NCBI RefSeq assembly: GCF_028710345.1
Contig: NZ_JAQTUH010000014.1
Coordinates: forward strand, 1 to 38,174
Source of the DNA: Sulfuricurvum sp.
GTDB taxonomy: Bacteria > Campylobacterota > Campylobacteria > Campylobacterales > Sulfurimonadaceae
Direction of reading: 5' to 3'
Length of the DNA stretch: 38,174 nucleotides
Numbering within the stretch: the stretch's first letter is position 1; each line of letters begins with the position of its first letter. The notes below the pieces were generated by a model. It searched no databases and was not told where the DNA came from. It was given only the letters and a program-made list of their open reading frames with translations. A program made the position numbers and the translations under genes. This document shows, piece after piece, positions 33,264 to 38,174 of the stretch.

Positions 33264-34976
33264 ATGAGTATTCCCGTTCATACGTATGATGCGATTATTG
33301 TCGGTGCAGGATTAGCTGGCTGTGCCGCAGCACGTGAATTACAAAAAGCCGGTAAAAAAGTAGCAGTTATTACCAAGCTTCACCCGCTTCGTTCACACTC
33401 AGGAGCGGCACAAGGTGGAATCAATGCTGCATTTAGTGATGCAGACAGTGTAGAACTTCATGAATTTGATACGGTCAAAGGGTCAGATTATCTTGCTGAT
33501 CAAGACGTTGTTGAGTTTATGTGTGAGCGTGCCCCTGAAACCATCCGTTGGGCTGAACGCATGGGGGCTGCATTTAGCCGTAATGCAGATGGAACCATTG
33601 CACAGCGCCCTTTTGGCGGACAATCGTCTCCACGTGCTTGTTTTGCAAAAGATAGAACCGGACTAACACTTCTTCAAACAATGTATGAACAAGCTTTCCG
33701 TGAAGGTGTTGAGTTTTGGGATGAATGGTATGTTGCTGACCTTCTCTATGCTGAGGGTAAAGTATACGGTGTTGCTGCCTATAATATCCGTAACAGTGAT
33801 AAAGCTCTATTCAATGCAAAAGCGGTAATGTTTGCTACCGGCGGATACGCTCGTGCCTTTAAAATCAACTCAAATGCTCATGCAAACACAGGTGATGGTC
33901 TCTCTCTCGTAGCACGTCACGGTCTTCCGCTTGAAGATATGGAGTTCGTACAATTCCATCCGTCAGGGCTTTCCGGAAACGGTGTTTTGATCTCTGAAGC
34001 AGCACGTGGGGAGGGTGGAAAACTTCTCAACTCACTGGGCGAACGCTTTATGGAAAAATATGCCCCTAATGCAATGGAGCTTGCATCTCGTGACGTTGTT
34101 GCTCGTGCAATCATCCAAGAAATCCGTGAAGGTCGCGGTGTAGGTCCTCGTAAAGATGCCGTTTATATCGATCTTGTCCATCTTGGAAAAGAGAAAATCA
34201 TGGAACGTCTACCGGAACTACGTGACCTTGCGATTACCTTCTTAGGGTTAGACATGATTAAAGAGCCGATTTTGATCTCAGCAACCGCTCACTACTCTAT
34301 GGGTGGTATTCCGATGGATAAACTCGGGCACGTCCGTAAAAACAACACTGAATTTGTCGAAGGGTTTTATGCCGCAGGTGAGTGTTCATGTTCATCCGTC
34401 CACGGCGCCAACCGTCTAGGAGCGAACTCGGTTCTTGAAGCATTACTTTTCGGTCGTTTTGTGGGAAAAACAATGGTCGATGAAGTTGATGCTATTGCAC
34501 TGCGCGAAGCAAGTGAGGCAGATGCTACACGTATGGTGAGTGAAATGGAGTGGGCATTAAGTAATCACGGTCAAGAGTCTGTTAGTGTTTTACGTGAAGA
34601 ATTACAACAATCGATGACCGATAATGCCGGTGTTTTCCGTACAGCAGAAACGTTAATGGCTCAAATGGCTATCTTAGATGATTTGTGCAAACGTTATAAA
34701 AACATCAGTATCAAAGATAAATCAAAAATTTTCAATACCGAACTCCAAGAAGCAATTGAATTTGGGCACATGCTTGATTATTCTCTCTTTATCGTTGCGA
34801 GCGCGCTTGCTCGACAAGAGAGCCGTGGAGCACACTTCCGTGAAGATTTCCCAACACGTGATGATGAAAAATTTTTGAAACACACCATGGCATACATGGA
34901 TACAAACGGACAAATTTCCCTTGACTACATGGATGTCACCCTTGGCAAACATGAAGTTAAAGCACGATCTTATTAA
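33264..34976 (+). CDS. sdhA: Succinate dehydrogenase/fumarate reductase flavoprotein subunit
   Basis: 570 residues. FAD-binding Rossmann start AIIVGAGLAGCAAARELQKA, the flavinylation-site His in LRSHSGAAQGGINAAF, substrate region QFHPSGLSGNGVLISEAARG, the active-site stretch ELASRDVVARAI, and TAHYSMGGI. It oxidises succinate or reduces fumarate. No Tat or Sec signal is seen, so it faces the cytoplasm, unlike the periplasmic MfrA of Campylobacter. With an HdrB-like third subunit it is the type-E enzyme; in an organism using the reductive TCA cycle it would work as fumarate reductase. Symbol could equally be frdA. Confidence 0.93.
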   Translation: MSIPVHTYDAIIVGAGLAGCAAARELQKAGKKVAVITKLHPLRSHSGAAQGGINAAFSDADSVELHEFDTVKGSDYLADQDVVEFMCERAPETIRWAERMGAAFSRNADGTIAQRPFGGQSSPRACFAKDRTGLTLLQTMYEQAFREGVEFWDEWYVADLLYAEGKVYGVAAYNIRNSDKALFNAKAVMFATGGYARAFKINSNAHANTGDGLSLVARHGLPLEDMEFVQFHPSGLSGNGVLISEAARGEGGKLLNSLGERFMEKYAPNAMELASRDVVARAIIQEIREGRGVGPRKDAVYIDLVHLGKEKIMERLPELRDLAITFLGLDMIKEPILISATAHYSMGGIPMDKLGHVRKNNTEFVEGFYAAGECSCSSVHGANRLGANSVLEALLFGRFVGKTMVDEVDAIALREASEADATRMVSEMEWALSNHGQESVSVLREELQQSMTDNAGVFRTAETLMAQMAILDDLCKRYKNISIKDKSKIFNTELQEAIEFGHMLDYSLFIVASALARQESRGAHFREDFPTRDDEKFLKHTMAYMDTNGQISLDYMDVTLGKHEVKARSY

Positions 34977-34987
34977 GGAGTACGACG

Positions 34988-35965
34988 ATGGATGCACTTA
35001 CATCACAAAAGGTGACGTTTAAGGTTTTTCGTTTTAACGAAGAGACCGATTATCTCCCATATTTCAATACTTATACCCTAGACGTTACTCACGAAGAGGT
35101 TGTCTTAGACATATTAAACCGTATTAAATGGGATCACGACGGTTCATTGTCGTATCGCCGAAGTTGCCGCCACGGTATTTGTGGGGTTTGTTCGATAAAA
35201 GCAAACGGAAAAGGGATTCTTGCCTGTAAAACCCGTTTGTTTGACCTTGTCGAAACATTCGGAAATGAAATCACCTTTGAACCGCTTAGTACTAAACGAG
35301 CTATCAAAGATTTGATTATCGATAAAAAAGATTTCTGGGATAAACACGCGGCGGTAAATCCTTATATTACCGGTGAGATTGATGAAAATCCGGTTCAAGA
35401 GCATTTGGTAAGTCCTCTTGATGCTGAAAAACTGCTCGAAGCTGATTATTGTATCCAATGCGGTGCATGTCACTACTCATGTCCTGCGGTTGCCATTAAT
35501 GAAGAGTATTTCGGGCCTGCGGCGTTTGCAGCAGCCTACCGTTTTTCTGCCGATGTCCGTGATGAAGATTCACTAGAGCGTCTACACCTCGTTAATCAAG
35601 AAGCAAGCGGTGTTTGGGATTGTGTTAAATGTATGGAGTGTGCGGAGGTTTGTCCTAAAGAGGTTAACCCTATTGAGAAAATAACCAAGCTCCATAATAT
35701 GGTTTTTGAAGCAAATATTGCTAAAAACAATGTTGCGACTCGACACGCTGTCGGTTTTGCTCACTCTATTGCCAAACACGGTTTGTTGGATGAGGGAGAG
35801 TTAGTACGTTACTCTGAGGGGAATATCGGTGTCCTAAAACATGTTCCTGTTGCACTCAAAATGTTTAGTAAAGGCAAAATTGTCTTGCCATGGAATATGC
35901 CAAAAGCAGATAAATTAGACGAGATCAAAAAACTTGTCAAGTCATCATCAACTGTAAAGTTTTAG
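34988..35965 (+). CDS. sdhB: Succinate dehydrogenase/fumarate reductase iron-sulfur subunit
   Basis: 325 residues, longer than the usual ~240. The N-terminal plant-type [2Fe-2S] site is CRHGICGVCSIKANGKGILAC near residues 55-75 (Cys pattern C-x4-C-x2-C-x11-C). The C-terminal half has two cysteine clusters, CIQCGACHYSCP and CVKCMECAEVCP, for the [4Fe-4S] and [3Fe-4S] centres. A C-terminal extension of ~90 residues follows. It passes electrons between the flavin in SdhA and the HdrB-like subunit. AAGGAG precedes the ATG; the gaps to sdhA (11 bp) and to the next gene (12 bp) show an operon. Confidence 0.93.
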   Translation: MDALTSQKVTFKVFRFNEETDYLPYFNTYTLDVTHEEVVLDILNRIKWDHDGSLSYRRSCRHGICGVCSIKANGKGILACKTRLFDLVETFGNEITFEPLSTKRAIKDLIIDKKDFWDKHAAVNPYITGEIDENPVQEHLVSPLDAEKLLEADYCIQCGACHYSCPAVAINEEYFGPAAFAAAYRFSADVRDEDSLERLHLVNQEASGVWDCVKCMECAEVCPKEVNPIEKITKLHNMVFEANIAKNNVATRHAVGFAHSIAKHGLLDEGELVRYSEGNIGVLKHVPVALKMFSKGKIVLPWNMPKADKLDEIKKLVKSSSTVKF

Positions 35966-35977
35966 GAGTTAGAGATA

Positions 35978-36859
35978 ATGAAACAATTAAAATACGCACT
36001 TTTTACCGGTTGTACTGCTAAAGAGAGTACTCCTGAACAGATGATGTCAACCCTAGCAGTAGCAAAAAAGCTTGGGATAGAACTCATAGAACTCACCGAA
36101 GCTTCATGTTGCGGTGCTTCTCACCTACAAGATTACGATGATTTTCTATCGTTAGTTTTAAATGCACGTAACATCGCGTATGCAGAAAAACATGCTCTTA
36201 CGATGGTGACTATCTGTAATACCTGTCAGCTAAATACGGCAATGACCAAACACAGACTCGATCACAATGCAGAACTCAAAGCAAAAGTGAATGAAAAACT
36301 CGCCGAAGTAGGTTTAGAATACAAAGGGACTTCACAAATTACCCATTTCTTATACGCACTTATCGATGATTTCGGTTTGGATAAAATCAAAGAGATGGTG
36401 GTTAAACCGTTAAGCCAATTTAACATTGCACCGTTTTATGGATGTCATAATATCCGCCCATCAGAACTTCAAAACGAGACACATAAAGGTCATGAAAGTG
36501 CCTACACTCCAACATCACTCGATGATCTTATCGTCGCATGCGGCGGTTTGAGTGTCGATTATGTGGAGAAAACCAAATGTTGCGGTTTCCATGCTGAACT
36601 TCAAGCACCACGTACCGCTGCCGTTCTCACTGGAAATGCCGTTGCGGGTGCTATGGATGCGAATGCCGATTGGATGGTAACGCCGTGTCCATTGTGTCAC
36701 CTAAAACTCGATACTCAAACACACCATGCCTCAGTTGCCATCGGTCGTGATGTATCACTACCGGTTCTTCATATGCAACAAATGGTAGGATTGGCTCTTG
36801 GATGTACATCTGAAGAACTTGGTCTCAAACACCACGTAACGAAAGTCGATTTCGTTTAA
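35978..36859 (+). CDS. HdrB/SdhE-like subunit with two CCG domains
   Basis: 293 residues. First CCG domain: TGCTAKES ... EASCCGASHLQ ... CNTCQLN. Second: FYGCHNIRP ... KTKCCGFHAEL ... TPCPLCHLK. This is the doubled CX(n)CCGX(n)CXXC pattern of heterodisulfide reductase subunit B and of the third subunit of type-E succinate:quinone oxidoreductases (MfrE in Campylobacter). It holds non-cubane iron-sulfur clusters and links the enzyme to the membrane without haem-b helices; no membrane segment is visible, and attachment would be by amphipathic helices. It ends the operon. Confidence 0.88.
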   Translation: MKQLKYALFTGCTAKESTPEQMMSTLAVAKKLGIELIELTEASCCGASHLQDYDDFLSLVLNARNIAYAEKHALTMVTICNTCQLNTAMTKHRLDHNAELKAKVNEKLAEVGLEYKGTSQITHFLYALIDDFGLDKIKEMVVKPLSQFNIAPFYGCHNIRPSELQNETHKGHESAYTPTSLDDLIVACGGLSVDYVEKTKCCGFHAELQAPRTAAVLTGNAVAGAMDANADWMVTPCPLCHLKLDTQTHHASVAIGRDVSLPVLHMQQMVGLALGCTSEELGLKHHVTKVDFV

Positions 36860-36891
36860 TCCCCTCAATTCTCAAGATTTTATCTCCCCTC

Positions 36892-36910
36892 TCCCACTCT
36901 TTGAGTGGGA
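36892..36910. terminator. 8-bp hairpin after the sdhABE operon
   Basis: TCCCACTC (36892-36899) pairs perfectly with GAGTGGGA (36903-36910) around a TTT loop, 32 bases after the last stop. No T-run follows, so if it stops transcription it is not of the classical type. It may also belong to the mobile-element remnant that begins next to it. Confidence 0.35.
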
Positions 36911-37095
36911 ATATATACCCAATAAATAGGGTCAGGTATTCAATCTTTACTTTTTACTACACCACAAATCAACCCTGCTGAGAGATTTAGATGCTTTGCA
37001 ATACTACTTTGAGTATATCCGTCTCTAAAAGCTCTGATAATAGCTTCATTACGTTCTTGTTTGGATGTTACCTCATTCAATAGATGCAGTGCCTC
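36911..37095 (-). pseudogene. 3' fragment of a RAYT/IS200-like transposase (C-terminal HTH)
   Basis: Minus-strand codons from about 37095 to the TGA at 36942-36940 encode HLLNEVTSKQERNEAIIRAF and RDGYTQSSIAKHLNLSAGLI + CGVVKSKD. This is the C-terminal helix-turn-helix found in a group of REP-associated (Y1-type) transposases. The catalytic front part with the HUH motif and Tyr is absent. The frame is open further upstream to 37179, but that part is the lipase gene read in another frame. After the stop, the minus strand reads TACCTGACCCTATTT (36938-36924), which I recall as the usual end of such elements. The left limit given is approximate. Confidence 0.65.
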
Positions 37096-37252
37096 TAAAA
37101 GCGACAACTTTACGATCACCAACTTGTAACAATGCCATTTGCAAACCAGTTGTCGAGGTTGAAGAAAAAGCCAATACATCTCCGCCTACTACTAAATTGC
37201 TATAAACTTTACTTGCTAAATTCGCCCCTTGTAATGCTGTTATTGATACCAT
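37073..37252 (-). pseudogene. 5' fragment of a class-3 lipase-like gene
   Basis: From ATG 37252 (GGAG 9 bases upstream) 59 residues can be read: MVSITALQGANLASKVYSNL, ... LAFSSTSTTGLQMALLQVGD, RKVVAFRGTASIE, stop. ALQGANLASKVY plus VVAFRGT is the N-terminal pattern of Lipase_3/alpha-beta hydrolases, where the next strand should lead to the GHSLGG nucleophile loop. All of that is missing: the reading runs into the transposase fragment and stops at 37075-37073. The junction must lie near 37075-37095. The gene starts 1 bp after the stop of the 232-residue gene, so both were one operon. Confidence 0.65.
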
Positions 37253-37253
37253 T

Positions 37254-37952
37254 TTATTTTTCTCCTTGTTTAATTATTTTCATTGGTTCTGCTATTTGTT
37301 GAAAATTGACTTCAAACTCTTTTTGTGAATCAGGAAGGAATATGGCTACAAACGCACCAGCACCATCAGTTTCCGGTGCACTAATATCTTGTACTGAATC
37401 CTCACAAAAATAGCGAGTATAATCACTTGAAGCATGATACTCATAATTGCAAACAAAATTTAATGGGCTTTTTGCTTTTATTAAATTGTTTCCAATCTGA
37501 AAAGCACTTGTACCGCTTTTTTTTGTAGAAAATTCCACAACATAGGATGACTTATTTGTATCTTTTTGAATAGTTACTATATCTATCTCTCCTATTTGCC
37601 AATCACAAGCACCCTGCTTATAGTAATCATGATAGATATTTAGCTCATAGTGATTGTCCGACATGGTCGCATTCAAATCTACGTTTTCATCTTGTGCAAA
37701 CCGAGCCCCAGCAAGCCAAATTACATTATCGCATTTTGGATTGGTTGCGATATAGCGTACAGAAGCCTTTATGTAATACTTGTTTGGGTTTAACGGAAAT
37801 TTACCGTATATCCTCACTTTCTCTTTCGGATGAGGATTGATATCGGGAATTTTATTTGAATCATAGGCTGTATTTTCTATTCCCCACTTTATTAAAAATA
37901 CCGATGGAACTGCTATTATGAATGTGTATAGTATGACTTTTTTGATACTCAT
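37254..37952 (-). CDS. Exported hypothetical protein paired with the broken lipase gene
   Basis: 232 residues. The N-terminus MSIKKVILYTFIIAVPSVFL + IKWG is a signal peptide or membrane anchor. The rest is soluble and beta-rich with four Cys residues (in NPKCDNVIW, KQGACDWQIG, NFVCNYEYH, RYFCEDSV), which could form two disulfides in the periplasm. I do not recognise the family. Because it is co-transcribed with, and sits right before, a lipase-like gene, a role as the periplasmic immunity or accessory protein of a secreted lipase effector is conceivable, but this is only context. AAAGGATAAAAAA precedes the ATG. Confidence 0.6.
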   Translation of the reverse strand: MSIKKVILYTFIIAVPSVFLIKWGIENTAYDSNKIPDINPHPKEKVRIYGKFPLNPNKYYIKASVRYIATNPKCDNVIWLAGARFAQDENVDLNATMSDNHYELNIYHDYYKQGACDWQIGEIDIVTIQKDTNKSSYVVEFSTKKSGTSAFQIGNNLIKAKSPLNFVCNYEYHASSDYTRYFCEDSVQDISAPETDGAGAFVAIFLPDSQKEFEVNFQQIAEPMKIIKQGEK

Positions 37953-37964
37953 TTTTTTATCCTT

Positions 37965-38051
37965 TTATTTTATCAATTCATAATATGGGGCATTCAAGCC
38001 TTTATCGGCAATATTCACTTCTAGCTCTTTTTGTAAATTTGAAACTTCTTT
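37965..38051 (-). pseudogene. 3' tail fragment of an unknown gene, cut by the REP/transposase unit
   Basis: The last 27 codons, EVSNLQKELEVNIADKGLNA then PYYELIK, end at TAA 37967-37965, 12 bp before the 232-residue gene. In front of them the sequence changes directly into the REP palindrome and the transposase end, with no start codon. It looks like the surviving end of the gene that once preceded the 232-residue gene in the same operon. Family not recognised. Confidence 0.45.
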
Positions 38052-38054
38052 CCT

Positions 38055-38080
38055 CGTTCCCAACGTCCACGTTGGGAATG
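38055..38080. repeat. REP-like palindrome
   Basis: TTCCCAACGT (38057-38066) and ACGTTGGGAA (38069-38078) are a perfect 10-bp inverted repeat with a CC loop, inside CTCGTTCCCAACGTCCACGTT + GGGAATGCAT. This form (cTCGTTCCCA...TGGGAatgca) is, from memory, a repetitive extragenic palindrome common in proteobacteria and placed beside RAYT transposase genes. The neighbouring transposase end at 38109 agrees. Confidence 0.7.
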
Positions 38081-38108
38081 CATACTGATATCTGAAACCT
38101 TTTTTTGT

Positions 38109-38174
38109 TCACCACATTCGTTCAACATCGATAAGCCCCTCCTTACCTTCATAGTTTCGTGCACTGCTATAACG
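38109..38174 (-). CDS. C-terminal end of a RAYT/IS200-like transposase (runs off the right edge)
   Basis: The last 21 codons, RYSSARNYEGKEGLIDVERM + W, end at TGA 38111-38109. (Y)SSARNY followed by a short loop and a hydrophobic end is the usual C-terminus of REP-associated tyrosine transposases. The rest lies outside the window. The REP-like palindrome is 31 bp further on, the expected place for the element's own repeat. Confidence 0.6.
   Translation of the reverse strand, partial: RYSSARNYEGKEGLIDVERMW

Noticed and set aside
37096..37179. Upstream part of the open frame around the transposase HTH fragment read as one protein
   Set aside because: This part is the lipase gene in a different frame; only the segment after about 37095 resembles a transposase.
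1..38174. CRISPR arrays, tRNA or rRNA genes
   Set aside because: No regularly spaced repeats and no cloverleaf or rRNA-like segments were seen on either strand.

Overview
The window looks like a chromosomal segment from a sulfur-oxidising or microaerobic Campylobacterota (Epsilonproteobacteria) of the Sulfurimonas/Sulfuricurvum type. The grounds are the moderately AT-rich coding style, a sigma-70 with an acidic insert, a flagellar rod gene pair behind a sigma-54 promoter, and a three-gene succinate dehydrogenase/fumarate reductase whose third subunit is HdrB-like (two CCG domains) instead of a cytochrome b anchor. Two blocks, hemL..folD-lepB and rpiB-(TM/coiled coil)-apt-dedA-pepA-ychF, match my memory of Campylobacter jejuni gene order. 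No tRNA, rRNA or CRISPR array was seen.

Layout. 1-2753 (minus): the start of a secreted-type Hint-domain protein cut by the window edge, an orphan start-less coding tail, and a TPR + DXD glycosyltransferase. 2766-4395 (minus): flgG and an flgF/flgG2-type rod gene behind a GG-N10-GC promoter. 4551-7105 (plus): rpoD and a one-base-overlapping PAS-like gene. 7110-9892 (minus): two membrane proteins (one AtpZ/AtpI-like), an MntA/HepT toxin-antitoxin pair and hemL. 10012-12123: a TonB-like protein (plus) convergent with a CitE-like lyase and a monohaem cytochrome c (minus). 12192-20372 (plus): a long housekeeping run folD, lepB, M50 protease, rpiB, coiled-coil protein, apt, trpB, dedA, pepA, ychF, mostly with overlaps or very short gaps.

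20373-28317 is the most striking part. A seven-gene, all-minus, translationally coupled heavy-metal RND efflux operon with its own two-component system sits exactly between two perfect 60-bp copies of the 3' end of ychF (20313-20372 and 28258-28317, offset 7945 bp). Removing 7945 bp would put the next gene (28332) 14 bp behind the ychF stop, a natural operon spacing. I read this as an island inserted at the ychF 3' end. It carries no visible recombinase.

28332-31668: a hypothetical gene (plus) convergent with psd, truD and thiL (minus). 31826-33016 (plus): a membrane protein with a degenerate GGDEF domain. 33264-36859 (plus): the SdhA/SdhB/SdhE-type operon. 36911-38174 is a decayed, mobile-element-rich edge: a RAYT-like transposase 3' fragment abuts a class-3-lipase 5' fragment, then an intact 232-residue exported protein, a gene-tail fragment, a perfect REP-like palindrome and the C-terminus of another RAYT-type transposase.

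All identifications are from sequence reading and family knowledge. No database search was run.
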